Assembly (NCBI RefSeq): GCF_000015265.1
Contig: NC_008699.1
Span: forward strand, 1,860,001-1,924,000
Reading direction: 5' to 3'
From: Nocardioides sp. JS614
GTDB lineage: Bacteria; Actinomycetota; Actinomycetes; Propionibacteriales; Nocardioidaceae
DNA: 64,000 nucleotides
Both the position numbers and the translations under genes were made by a program. Shown here piece by piece: positions 25,152 through 33,312 of the stretch (positions within the stretch are counted from its first letter, which is position 1; every line of letters begins with the position of its first letter). Below the pieces are notes generated by a model. The model saw only the letters and a program-made list of their open reading frames with translations, was not told the DNA's origin and made no database searches.

Positions 25152-26959
25152 GCACGGTCGCCCGCTCCCTCGCCGCCGAGCCCGCCGACCTCGGCGGGGT
25201 CGCCGGCGGGTGGCAGCCCTCGCTCCGGCCGCCGCTGCGCCGCTGGTCGCGCTCGCCCGTCGCGGTGGCGGTCGTCGTCTCCGCGACCCTGCAGATCCTG
25301 TGGTGGCGGATCGTCGCCACGGGCGGGGGGGACCTCGCCGCCCAGGACGCGTGGGCCGAGTTCGCCCGGTTGCACCCCGGCAGCGCCTACAACCTGTCCT
25401 GGTACGGCGGCATGCACCCGGTGTCGTACAGCGTGCTCTCGCCGTACCTGATGGCCGCCGTCGGCGTCCGGCCCACGCTCGTCGTCGCGGGGACGCTCTC
25501 CGCCGGGCTGCTGACGTGGGCGCTCGTCGGCCGGCACGGCCGGACCGACGCCCGCGCGCTGGCCGTCGGCGGGTACGCCGCGCTGGCCCTCGTCGGCAAC
25601 GCCGTGTCCGGCCGGGTCACGTTCGCGGTGGGCACGGTCTTCGCGCTCGTCGCGATCTGCCTGCTGCTCGGGTGGCCCTACCAGAGGTCACCGGTGCTCA
25701 CCCTCCGGCCGGCCCGCGCCATCGCCGTGGCGGTCGCCTCCGGGCTCGCGACCGCCGCGAGCCCGGTCGCCGGGTTGTTCCTCGGCCTGGTGGCGGCGAC
25801 CCTGTGGCTCGCCCGACAACGCTGGGCGGCGTACGCCCTCGGGGTGACGCCGGTCGTGGTCGTCGCGCTGTCCGCGCTCCTGTTCCCCTTCTCCGGCACG
25901 CAGCCGATGCCGTGGTACTCCACGATCCTGCCCGTGCTCGTCGGTGCCGCCGTGACCGTGACGGCACCCGCGAGCTGGCGGGCCGTGCGGCTGGCGGCCG
26001 CGCTGTACGCCCCGGCCGTCCTCCTGGTGTGGCTCGTCCCCTCGCCGATCGGCACGAACATCTCGCGGCTCGGGCTGCTGTTCGGCGGCGTGCTGATGGT
26101 GGGGGCCGCGGCCGGCGGGTGGCGGACCTCGGCCCTCGCCCGGCGCCGGGGGCCGCGGGCCGCGCGGGGGTTGCTGGTCGTGGCCGTCCTGACGGCGTCG
26201 ATCTGGCAGGTCGCGACCGCCGCTCGCGACGTGGTCAACGCCAGCGGCCAGACGTCCTGGGGGCCGGACGTCGCCCCGATCCTGACGGAGCTCCAGCACC
26301 GTCGCGCCGATCGCGGCCGGGTCGAGGTGGTGCCGACCCGGAGCCACCGCGAGGCCGCGGTGTTCGCGCCCCACGTCCCGCTCGCCCGCGGCTGGAACCG
26401 CCAGGCCGACGCGGTGCGGAACCCGCTGTTCTACCGCGACCAGCCGCTCACCAAGGTCGCGTACCGGCGGTGGCTGCACCGGTGGGCCGTGCAGTACGTC
26501 GTGCTCTCCTCGGCGGAGCCCGACGGCGCGGCGGTCGCCGAGACCGAGCTGATCACGAGCGGCCTGCCGTACCTCTCGCCGGTGTGGTCGGACGAGAACT
26601 GGACGCTCTACGCCGTCCGCCGGCCCACGCCGCTGGTCAGCCCGCCGGCGAAGGTGGTGTCCTTCGGCGCCGCCCACCTGACCGTGTACACCCCGCGCTC
26701 GGGGGACGTCGTGATCCGGGTCGCGGACTCGCCCTGGCTGAGCCTGGTCGAGGTCGATCCGCTGCCACCCGCCTCCCGGTCGTCGGTCGCCTCGTGGTTC
26801 GCGGCCCCGGCGTGCCTGTCCGGGCTGGAGACCGAGGACCAGGCGAACGCGGAGGCCCATCCGCACCGGCCCGACTGGCTGGTCCTGCACGCGCCGCGAG
26901 CCGGCACCTACCGGATCTCCGCGCCGTACAAGCTGCCCAGGGGCAGCTCCTGTCCCTAG
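25148..26959 (+). CDS. Polytopic membrane protein, possibly a GT-C-type glycosyltransferase
   Basis: A 603-residue protein not confidently recognised. The first helix (about residues 37-57) is followed by an outer loop with GGDLAAQDAWAEF and HPGSAYNLSWYGGMHP; an Asp just after TM1 is a hallmark of GT-C glycosyltransferases that use polyprenyl-linked sugars. Eleven or so further hydrophobic segments follow to about residue 370, then a soluble extracytoplasmic C-terminal domain of about 200 residues rich in Trp, Tyr and Pro. It is coupled to the PAP2-like gene before it. The glycosyltransferase idea rests on topology and the loop Asp only. Confidence 0.6.
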   Translation: MSTVARSLAAEPADLGGVAGGWQPSLRPPLRRWSRSPVAVAVVVSATLQILWWRIVATGGGDLAAQDAWAEFARLHPGSAYNLSWYGGMHPVSYSVLSPYLMAAVGVRPTLVVAGTLSAGLLTWALVGRHGRTDARALAVGGYAALALVGNAVSGRVTFAVGTVFALVAICLLLGWPYQRSPVLTLRPARAIAVAVASGLATAASPVAGLFLGLVAATLWLARQRWAAYALGVTPVVVVALSALLFPFSGTQPMPWYSTILPVLVGAAVTVTAPASWRAVRLAAALYAPAVLLVWLVPSPIGTNISRLGLLFGGVLMVGAAAGGWRTSALARRRGPRAARGLLVVAVLTASIWQVATAARDVVNASGQTSWGPDVAPILTELQHRRADRGRVEVVPTRSHREAAVFAPHVPLARGWNRQADAVRNPLFYRDQPLTKVAYRRWLHRWAVQYVVLSSAEPDGAAVAETELITSGLPYLSPVWSDENWTLYAVRRPTPLVSPPAKVVSFGAAHLTVYTPRSGDVVIRVADSPWLSLVEVDPLPPASRSSVASWFAAPACLSGLETEDQANAEAHPHRPDWLVLHAPRAGTYRISAPYKLPRGSSCP

Positions 26960-26981
26960 CGGTGACCAGTAGCCGTCTCGG

Positions 26982-27560
26982 TCATCCCGGGGGCCGGGAG
27001 GTGGCCGTCGAGTTGGGGCAGAACGCCTCGCGCGGCGAGCCGGTGTGCAGTTCCTCGGGCAGGGTGACGGTGACGTTGTCAGCAGGGAGTCCGGTGAGCA
27101 TGCCGGCGCGCTCGATGCGCAGCACCACCGCGGTGACGAAGGCCCCGGCCCGCGCCGAGAGCGTCTCGCAGCCGCCCATCAGCAGGGACAGGGTGACCGG
27201 AACGGACTCGCCGGGGGACAGCCGCAGCGTCGAACGGCCGGCGGCGTCGGCCAACCCGGAGTAGGTGAACAGCCGGCTCGGCGGCTGGTCGGCCGCCAGG
27301 CCGTGGACGGTGACCGGGAACCGGTCGTCGTTGGTCAGCTCGAAGGTGTAGCGCAGCGTCCCGCCGTCGTCGTACCGGACCTGCCGCACGGTACGGTCGG
27401 CGATCTCGAACACGCCGGTCGCCTCGGTGCCGGCGACCGAGGTCGGGCCGCCTGCGCTCAACGACGGAGCGGAGCGGGCCAGGGCGAACCCGCCCGCCGC
27501 CAGCAGGCCGAGGAGTGTGACGAGGACCAGACCGATCCGTCGCCCGGCCCTAGTCCGCAC
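26982..27560 (-). CDS. Exported or membrane-anchored protein of unknown function
   Basis: A 192-residue protein with an N-terminal signal sequence or anchor (RRIGLVLVTLLGLLAAGGFALA). The rest looks like an all-beta domain with an Ig-like pattern (RYTFELTNDDRFPVTVHGL; LRLSPGESVPVTLSLLMGGC). Two late Cys residues could form a disulfide. It begins inside the last codons of the beta-helix protein gene, an 11-base overlap, so the two are coupled and probably act together at the cell surface. No family was recognised. Confidence 0.65.
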   Translation of the reverse strand: MRTRAGRRIGLVLVTLLGLLAAGGFALARSAPSLSAGGPTSVAGTEATGVFEIADRTVRQVRYDDGGTLRYTFELTNDDRFPVTVHGLAADQPPSRLFTYSGLADAAGRSTLRLSPGESVPVTLSLLMGGCETLSARAGAFVTAVVLRIERAGMLTGLPADNVTVTLPEELHTGSPREAFCPNSTATSRPPG

Positions 27561-29430
27561 GCGACCACCGGCGGCGCAGGCCCAGGACCAACGCGAGCGC
27601 GCCGGCCGTCATCGCGATCGGGGCCACCAGCACCGTGCCGGAGGCGGGCCGACCCGGAGCGGCCACGGCCCGCGCGGGCTTGCTGGGGCTGTCGAACCAC
27701 TCGCACGCGGGCGGGTGCTTCCAGGTCGGGTCGCTGCGGTCGTACTGGCTGCAGCTGAGGAAGCCGGCGTCCTTCACCGTCGCGCCGGGCAGGAAGACCG
27801 AGCCGCCGTCGGCGCAGGAGGGCGGCGGAACCGTGAAGTTGTCGGTCTGGCCGGCCGAGCCGTAGTGGTTGTCCTCCCAGCAGTTGCCCACGCCCTGGTC
27901 GTCCCACCAGTGGTCCATCCCGTTCGGCTGCTCGTGGCCCTGCGGGTCGATGCCCATCTGGTTCTCGAAGGTGTGGTTGTGGTTCGACGTGTCGTAGAGG
28001 TGCGACGGGTCGTAGTCGTCGCGCAGGGGGGCGGGCACCCAGAACTGCATGGTGCCGTAGCGCCAGTTGTCGTAGATCCAGTTGTGGTCGGTCGAGTCGT
28101 AGTTGCCGCCCGCGATCAGGACGCCGGTGCCGACCGGCGTCGGCACCACCGGGCAGACCGTGCCGTCCATGTAGCCGCGCTGCTCCATCGGCTTGTCGCA
28201 GACGCCGGTGTCGACGAACTCGGTGTACCAGTTGGAGTTGTTGGAGTAGATCCGGTTGCGGTTCCAGCGCGCGTGGTCCTGCGGCAGGCCCGGGTGTCCG
28301 GGGAACAGCGAGTCGGTCGCGATGCCGGTGGCGTTGTCGTGGAAGTCGTTGTCGTGGGCCCAGATCGAGTTGCCGGCCGTGCCGGAGTAGCCCAGCGTGT
28401 TGTCGTGGCTGTTGTTGCCGCGGATCTCGATCGCGTAGCGGGTCGCCTCGAACTCCGTGTTGTCGGCGTTGAGGTCGGATCCGGAGCCCGGGTAGATGCC
28501 GGAGTCGCCGTTGTAGTACGCCTCGGAGTCCTCGATCAGGCCGTGGTCGCTCGCGAACGCGAGGACGCCGTACTCGTCGTTGCCGCGGGCGACCACCCGG
28601 TCGATGACGAAGCCGTCGGTCTCCAGGACGTAGATCGCGTTGAACTCGGCCTGCTGGAAGGTCATGTTGCTCAGGTAGAAGCCGCCGGCCCGGTCCGCGC
28701 GGATCGCGTTGAGCTTGGCGAACCGGTTGTCGACGACCACGTCGGCCGGTGTCTGCCCGGTGCCGACCAGCTGGAGGCCGCAGAACCGGCTGTCGCAGCG
28801 GATGCTGTCGTTGCCCGGTGTCCGGTCACCGAAGACCGCGATCAGGTTCAGGTTGTGGGCGCAGCGCCGCTGGTCGGCGTAGGACAACGCGATCGGGTTG
28901 GACTCGCCGGAGTCCGCGGCGGCCTGCTCGGCACCGGGGTCGGGCGAGGACAGGCTGCCGATGTACTCCGAGAACGGCAGCGGCGAGGTCGACGAGGTCT
29001 GCAGGTGCGAGCAGTAGTCGCTGCGCTCCGCGCGCGCCCACTTCGCCTCGTGGTAGGTCCCCGGCAGCACGTACACGGAGGTCTGCCGCTTGCGGACCGA
29101 GTCGATCGCGTCCTGGATGGACCGGTACCGGCACGAGTCGAGCAGCCGCTCGTTGCGGTCCTTGACCGCGCCCTCGGGAAGCGCCGCGATCAGCCGGCCG
29201 CTGTCGGACCCGCACACGACCCGCTGGCGGGGGTTGTCGAAGCCGAGGAACGACGGCCGGTGCCCGGTGCCGTCGGGGAACTGCGCGGGCCGCTCCTCGT
29301 GGGCGCCGGCGGGTGGTGCTCCGGCGAGCATCGTCAGCACGGTCGCCGCGGCGACCAGGAGGACGGCCACGCAGGCCGGGATGGGGGCCGGGGGGGAGAC
29401 CGGGAGGGGGGCAGCAGCTCGGCGCGTCAT
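27550..29430 (-). CDS. Secreted right-handed parallel beta-helix protein with C-terminal anchor
   Basis: A 626-residue protein. It has a signal peptide ending near residue 43 (APPAGAHEE), a beta-helix core with repeated Asn/His/Asp-rich coils (for example NNSHDNTLGYSGTAGN and NWIYDNWRYGTMQFW), and a C-terminal membrane helix followed by RRRWSRAD. Such folds occur in pectate lyases, NosD-like and carbohydrate-binding proteins; no catalytic motif could be assigned. Cys residues are numerous for an exported protein. It is the middle gene of a minus-strand cluster of three exported proteins. It is likely tethered to the membrane facing outward. Confidence 0.75.
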   Translation of the reverse strand: MTRRAAAPLPVSPPAPIPACVAVLLVAAATVLTMLAGAPPAGAHEERPAQFPDGTGHRPSFLGFDNPRQRVVCGSDSGRLIAALPEGAVKDRNERLLDSCRYRSIQDAIDSVRKRQTSVYVLPGTYHEAKWARAERSDYCSHLQTSSTSPLPFSEYIGSLSSPDPGAEQAAADSGESNPIALSYADQRRCAHNLNLIAVFGDRTPGNDSIRCDSRFCGLQLVGTGQTPADVVVDNRFAKLNAIRADRAGGFYLSNMTFQQAEFNAIYVLETDGFVIDRVVARGNDEYGVLAFASDHGLIEDSEAYYNGDSGIYPGSGSDLNADNTEFEATRYAIEIRGNNSHDNTLGYSGTAGNSIWAHDNDFHDNATGIATDSLFPGHPGLPQDHARWNRNRIYSNNSNWYTEFVDTGVCDKPMEQRGYMDGTVCPVVPTPVGTGVLIAGGNYDSTDHNWIYDNWRYGTMQFWVPAPLRDDYDPSHLYDTSNHNHTFENQMGIDPQGHEQPNGMDHWWDDQGVGNCWEDNHYGSAGQTDNFTVPPPSCADGGSVFLPGATVKDAGFLSCSQYDRSDPTWKHPPACEWFDSPSKPARAVAAPGRPASGTVLVAPIAMTAGALALVLGLRRRWSRAD

Positions 29431-29511
29431 CGCAGGACCTTTCCGTCGGATCCCCCAACGACCCCGCGCTTCCCGGGGTTACGCGCCGGTCATGGTGGCG
29501 CCGGCGCCCGC

Positions 29512-30579
29512 TCAGGAGCGCAGCCAGCGCAGCACGGCGGCCCGGACCTTGTCGGCCGAGCGCTCGAGGGGCAGCGCGCTGCCGGCGCCGGCGAAGGTGC
29601 GGGTGGTGACCGGCGTCGGGTACGCCGCGGCCTGCTGCTCGCGCGCGGCCGGCCGATTGAGCGCGTCCTCGGCCCCGTAGAGGAGGAGGACCGGCGCGTC
29701 CACCTGGGTCGCGGCCAGGTTCGAGGCCACCAGCATCGGGCTCAGGCTGCTCACGTCGCCGCACGGGTCGTCGACGCGGAGGCGGGCCGCGGTGCGCTGC
29801 ACGCCGGACGGGGCACTGGCGAACATCAGCTTCCGGTAGTCGGCGCCGGTCCTGGTCAGCGGGGCGTAGTCCGGCCCGCTCAGGCAGGCGGCGCTCTGCC
29901 GCGCGGCCGTCCGGGTCGCTAGGGAGGTGGCGCCGCGGTCGGTCCAGGACATCAGCACCAGGCCGTCGACGTCGTCGAAGGTGGCCGCCTCGATCTGGGC
30001 GATGGCGGCGCCGACGGAGTGACCGTGGGTGACGACGTGCGCGGCCGCGGGCGTGGTGTCGCCGTCGGGCTCGGCGAACGTGTAGCGCCCCGAGCGGACG
30101 TGCTGGACGACCTGGTGGAGCATGTCGGCCTGCGCGCCGAGGCAGGTGGCGTCGCCGTTCGCGAGCGGGCTGGCGCCGTAGCCGAGGCGGTCGAGGACGA
30201 GCGAGGTCTCGCCGCGCCGGGCGAGCTGGCGGGCGTAGTCGTAGGCCGGGTGCCCGGGCAGGCTCCAGAACCACGAGCCGGCCGCGAGGTCGTGGACCAG
30301 CACGTTGATCCGGATCGGGCCGCTGTGGCCGAGCACGGCCGGCCGCGGCCCGACCAGGCGGCCGCGGACCTCGTAGCTCTGGTTGTCCGGCACGCAGAGC
30401 ACGGACGTGGCGTTGGTGTTCTCGAGCTCGAAGACCACCTCGCGGGCGACGACGGTGGCGCGGGCGCCGGCGGCGGTGGCAGCGCCGGCCGCAGCGGCCG
30501 GCGGCGGGGGAGCCGCCAGCAGCGCGCCGAGCAGGGCGGTCAGGACTCCGAGCAGCGTCAGTCTCACGCTGTTGAACAT
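29512..30579 (-). CDS. Exported alpha/beta hydrolase
   Basis: A 355-residue protein with an N-terminal signal sequence (LTLLGVLTALLGALLAAPPPPAAAAG). The alpha/beta hydrolase fold shows the nucleophile elbow THGHSVGAAI with the active Ser, a conserved LVHDLAAGSWFW strand before it, and a late Asp in LLYGAEDALNRPAA; the His is probably in the last 40 residues. Substrate unknown; ester or lipid hydrolysis at the cell surface is plausible. It lies 81 bases upstream of the beta-helix protein gene on the same strand. Confidence 0.78.
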   Translation of the reverse strand: MFNSVRLTLLGVLTALLGALLAAPPPPAAAAGAATAAGARATVVAREVVFELENTNATSVLCVPDNQSYEVRGRLVGPRPAVLGHSGPIRINVLVHDLAAGSWFWSLPGHPAYDYARQLARRGETSLVLDRLGYGASPLANGDATCLGAQADMLHQVVQHVRSGRYTFAEPDGDTTPAAAHVVTHGHSVGAAIAQIEAATFDDVDGLVLMSWTDRGATSLATRTAARQSAACLSGPDYAPLTRTGADYRKLMFASAPSGVQRTAARLRVDDPCGDVSSLSPMLVASNLAATQVDAPVLLLYGAEDALNRPAAREQQAAAYPTPVTTRTFAGAGSALPLERSADKVRAAVLRWLRS

Positions 30580-30651
30580 ACGTCAATAAGCCGCGGCGGC
30601 GAAATGTGAGGTTGTTCGCGCCCGGACGGCGTTTCAGGCCAGACTGCAGCC

Positions 30652-31584
30652 ATGACGGACCGGGTGATCGTGGTCGGGGCGGGCGTCATCGGCCTGACCT
30701 GTGCGGTGCGGCTGCTCCAAGCCGGGCACCGCGTCGACGTGGTCGCCCGGGACCTCCCGCTGGAGACGACCTCCGCTGTCGCCGGGGCGTTCTGGTATCC
30801 GTACCGCGCCCTTCCACAGGACCGGGTCGCGGCCTGGTCGGCCACGTCGTATGCCGTCTTCGACGCCCTCGCCGACACCGACCCGGAGTCCGGGGTGCGG
30901 ATGGTGGCGGGCACCGAGGTGTTCATGGCGCCCGAGCCCGACCCCTGGTGGGGTGCGGCGGTGCCGGGCCTGACCCGCACCCGCGACGTCCCGCCCGGAT
31001 GGGTCGACGGCTGGACGTTCACCACGCCGGTGGTCGACACCGGCGTCTACCTCGCCTGGCTGGCCGGTCGCGTGGAGCAGCTGGGCGGGACGATCACCCG
31101 GCTCAACCTCTCCGCCCTGCCCTCCGGCCCCGGGCTGGTCGTCAACTGCGCCGGGCTCGGCGCCCGCCTCCTCGGCGCGGACCGGACCGTGGTCCCCGTG
31201 CGCGGGCAGGTGGTCGTGGTCGAGCAGACCGGCATCGACCGCTGGTGGCTGGACCGCTCGGGACCGACGTACGTCGTCCCCCGGGAGCACGACGTCGTCG
31301 TCGGCGGCACCGACGTCGAGGGCGAGTGGAGCCGGACGCCGTCCCCGGCGACCGCCGAGGCGATCCTCGAGCGCGCCACCCGGTTGGTGCCCGGGCTCCG
31401 TGGCGCGCGGGTGCTGCGGCACCGGGTCGGCCTGCGTCCGGTGCGCCCGGCCGTGCGGCTGGACCGGGTCGGGGACGTGGTCCACTGCTACGGGCACGGC
31501 GGCGCCGGGGTCACCCTGAGCTGGGGTGCGGCCGACGAGGTGGTCGCGCTGGCCGCGGTCAGCGCGGCGGCTCCAGGCGGGTGA
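30652..31584 (+). CDS. D-amino-acid oxidase family flavoprotein
   Basis: A 310-residue FAD enzyme of the DAO family. The Rossmann FAD motif is VIVVGAGVIGLTCAVRL at residues 5-21, and GAFWYPYRAL fits the conserved substrate-side region of D-amino-acid oxidases. RPVRPAVRLD and CYGHGGAGVTLSWG near the C-terminus are the DAAO signature, with the Arg that binds the substrate carboxylate. It oxidatively deaminates D-amino acids to keto acids with release of H2O2. It converges with the DUF952 gene, overlapping it by 26 bases. Confidence 0.88.
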   Translation: MTDRVIVVGAGVIGLTCAVRLLQAGHRVDVVARDLPLETTSAVAGAFWYPYRALPQDRVAAWSATSYAVFDALADTDPESGVRMVAGTEVFMAPEPDPWWGAAVPGLTRTRDVPPGWVDGWTFTTPVVDTGVYLAWLAGRVEQLGGTITRLNLSALPSGPGLVVNCAGLGARLLGADRTVVPVRGQVVVVEQTGIDRWWLDRSGPTYVVPREHDVVVGGTDVEGEWSRTPSPATAEAILERATRLVPGLRGARVLRHRVGLRPVRPAVRLDRVGDVVHCYGHGGAGVTLSWGAADEVVALAAVSAAAPGG

Positions 31585-31885
31585 CGGCGACGACCGCCGG
31601 CACCCGGATCGCGCCGTACACGTGCGGGAAGGTCTCGGCGACGTCCGGTGCCGGCGGCTCCTCGGCGACGGGTACGCCGAGCAGGTCGGTGTCGATCTCG
31701 AGCAGCACCAGCGGCTCCTCGACGTCTGCGTAGAACGCGGCCAGCACCCGCTCCCACTGGTCGGCGCGGCTGGCGTGGATGAAGCCCTGCTGGGCGAGGC
31801 TCACCCCGCGGGTCGAGGTGGTGTACTCACCGGTCCGGTGGGCCCCGGCCCAGTCGGCCAGGGTCGCGACGTGGAAGATCCGCAC
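31559..31885 (-). CDS. DUF952 family protein
   Basis: A 108-residue protein of the DUF952 family (RIFHVATLADWAGAHRTGEY; GFIHASRADQW; LLEIDTDLLG). The fold resembles a glutathione-S-transferase-like or ADP-ribosyl-type small domain, but function is unknown. The start is GTG. It overlaps the end of the D-amino-acid oxidase gene on the other strand. Upstream on the same strand is a truncated methyltransferase. Confidence 0.8.
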   Translation of the reverse strand: MRIFHVATLADWAGAHRTGEYTTSTRGVSLAQQGFIHASRADQWERVLAAFYADVEEPLVLLEIDTDLLGVPVAEEPPAPDVAETFPHVYGAIRVPAVVAVTRLEPPR

Positions 31886-31919
31886 CCGCTCATCGTCACA
31901 TCGGCCGGCCGGGCCGGTC

Positions 31920-32045
31920 TCACGCCGGGTCGGCCAGGAAGTCGACGGTCGGCCCGAGCACCGCGGCCGAGAACATCGGGTCGTCCGGGTCGTCGTACCG
32001 CTCGGCGACCTCGGTGTCGAAGTGGTTCGCGCGCATGGTCGCCAT
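31920..32045 (-). pseudogene. N-terminal fragment of a class I SAM methyltransferase
   Basis: Forty-one codons starting MATMRANHFDTEVAERYDD and continuing through PMFSAAVLGPTVDFLADPA before a stop. This is the usual opening of a class I methyltransferase, which should go on directly with the glycine-rich SAM motif. Here a TGA cuts it off and the next gene (DUF952) starts 35 bases later, so the catalytic domain has been deleted. Third-position GC is as high as in real genes, which points to recent loss. Confidence 0.7.
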
Positions 32046-32143
32046 CGTGCCCAGCCGGCCCGGTGGGTACCACCGGATATCCGCCGGCTCGGGGATCTGC
32101 GAAGCGGGGCGTGACCTGGCCGGCCCGGGCGCGTTGACCGGGT

Positions 32144-32395
32144 ATGCACGTCACGACCCTGGTCCGTCCCACGCCGCGGCCGCAGTTCGCGGTCGAGCCG
32201 GTCGCGGGTGCCGTGCCGGCGGAGCGCCGCGACGCCGGTCGCCAGGGCCACCAGGGCCATCGGGGCAACCCGGGCCATCAGGAACCGATCGTCGTGCACG
32301 TCCCGATGCCCCGCGGCCCGTCCGACCGGTCCTCCGCGATCCGGGACGCCTACCGCCTCGAGCGCGACCGGCCCGCCGTCGACCTGTACCTCTGA
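32144..32395 (+). CDS. Hypothetical small protein
   Basis: An 83-residue protein of unknown function, starting MHVTTLVRPTPRPQ and ending RLERDRPAVDLYL. Almost every codon ends in G or C (roughly nine in ten), which marks it as real coding sequence in this genome despite its size. It is rich in Arg, Gly, His and Pro in the middle (GHQGHRGNPGHQ) and has no membrane segment. No recognised domain. It is followed immediately by a 90-bp palindromic element. Confidence 0.5.
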   Translation: MHVTTLVRPTPRPQFAVEPVAGAVPAERRDAGRQGHQGHRGNPGHQEPIVVHVPMPRGPSDRSSAIRDAYRLERDRPAVDLYL

Positions 32396-32417
32396 TCGCT
32401 GGTGCCCGCCCGCCGGG

Positions 32418-32507
32418 CGGTTTCCCCGGTGAACCGGGGAAACCGGAACTGTTGGGCCGAAACTTCGGGCCAGAAGTTCCAACATCCCCGGTGAACCGGG
32501 GAAACCG
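32418..32507. repeat. 90-bp three-palindrome element, copy 1
   Basis: The element has three palindromes in a row. First, CGGTTTCCCCGGT and its perfect complement separated by two bases (32418-32445). Second, an imperfect hairpin around GGGCCGAA and TTCGGGCC (to 32480). Third, TCCCCGGT-GA-ACCGGGGA (32485-32502). A second copy lies at 53390-53479 with the same length, no gaps, and about 83% identity. Differences are mostly in the middle hairpin. It is not a plain terminator. Confidence 0.85.
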
Positions 32508-32571
32508 ACCCCCGGCTACCCGACCCGGAGCCGGGCCCTGCTGCCGGGCGGACCGGTCAGGGGAGTCGGCT

Positions 32572-33246
32572 TCAGAACAGTCGGTGGGTCGGGTCGTCGA
32601 GGCCGCGCAGCGCGTCGTAGTCGACCACCGCGCAGGCGATGCCGCGGTCGGTGGCGAGGACCCGCGCCTGGGGCTTGATCTCCTGTGCGGCGAAGATGCC
32701 GCGCACGGGTGCCAGCAGCGGGTCCCGGTTCAACAGCTCGAGGTAGCGGGTGAGCTGCTCGACGCCGTCGATGTCGCCGCGGCGCTTGATCTCGACGGCG
32801 ACGTTGCGGCCCTCGGCGTCCTTGCACATCAGGTCCACCGGCCCGATCGCGGTGGGGTACTCCCGCCGGACCAGCGTGAGGCCGGGGGAGAGGGTCGCCG
32901 GGTGCTCGGCCAGCATCTCCTGGAGGTGCTTCTCCACGCCGTCCTTCTGGAGGCCCGGGTCGACGCCCAGCTCGTGGATCGACTCGTGGAGGACCTCTTC
33001 GATCAGGATCCGCAGCGTGTCGTCGTTCTTGGAGATCACGGTCCACTCGACCCGGCCGTCGTCGGTCGTGCCCTCGCGCAGGATGCACGGCGGGGACATC
33101 CAGTTCAGCGGCTTGTACGAGCCGCCGTCGGAGTGCACGAGCACGGAGCCGTCGGCCTTGATCATCAGGACCCGGGTCGCCATTGGCAGGTGGGCGGTCA
33201 GCCGCCCGGCGTAGTCGACCTGGCAGCGGGCAACGACCAATCTCAC
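32572..33246 (-). CDS. nucS: Endonuclease NucS/EndoMS (mismatch repair)
   Basis: NucS is the mismatch-specific endonuclease that replaces MutS/MutL in most actinobacteria and archaea; it cuts both strands at mismatches. The 224-residue protein has the N-terminal dimerisation domain (RLVVARCQVDYAGRL) and the RecB-like nuclease core: GPVDLMCKDAEG with the catalytic Asp, VAVEIKRRG with Glu-x-Lys, and QLTRYLELL. The GTG at this position is chosen over one two codons upstream because GAGG is seven bases before it. It lies downstream of the chemoreceptor-like gene on the same strand. Confidence 0.95.
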   Translation of the reverse strand: MRLVVARCQVDYAGRLTAHLPMATRVLMIKADGSVLVHSDGGSYKPLNWMSPPCILREGTTDDGRVEWTVISKNDDTLRILIEEVLHESIHELGVDPGLQKDGVEKHLQEMLAEHPATLSPGLTLVRREYPTAIGPVDLMCKDAEGRNVAVEIKRRGDIDGVEQLTRYLELLNRDPLLAPVRGIFAAQEIKPQARVLATDRGIACAVVDYDALRGLDDPTHRLF

Positions 33247-33312
33247 GAGCACACCTCAGCACACCTTCGCACCCAACGGCTTCCGACCGGAGCAGCGTAA
33301 GGGACGGGGTGC

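Noticed and set aside
32418..32507. CRISPR-like repeat cluster
   Set aside because: The palindromes are within one element, there are no equal-length spacers, and no cas genes are in the window.
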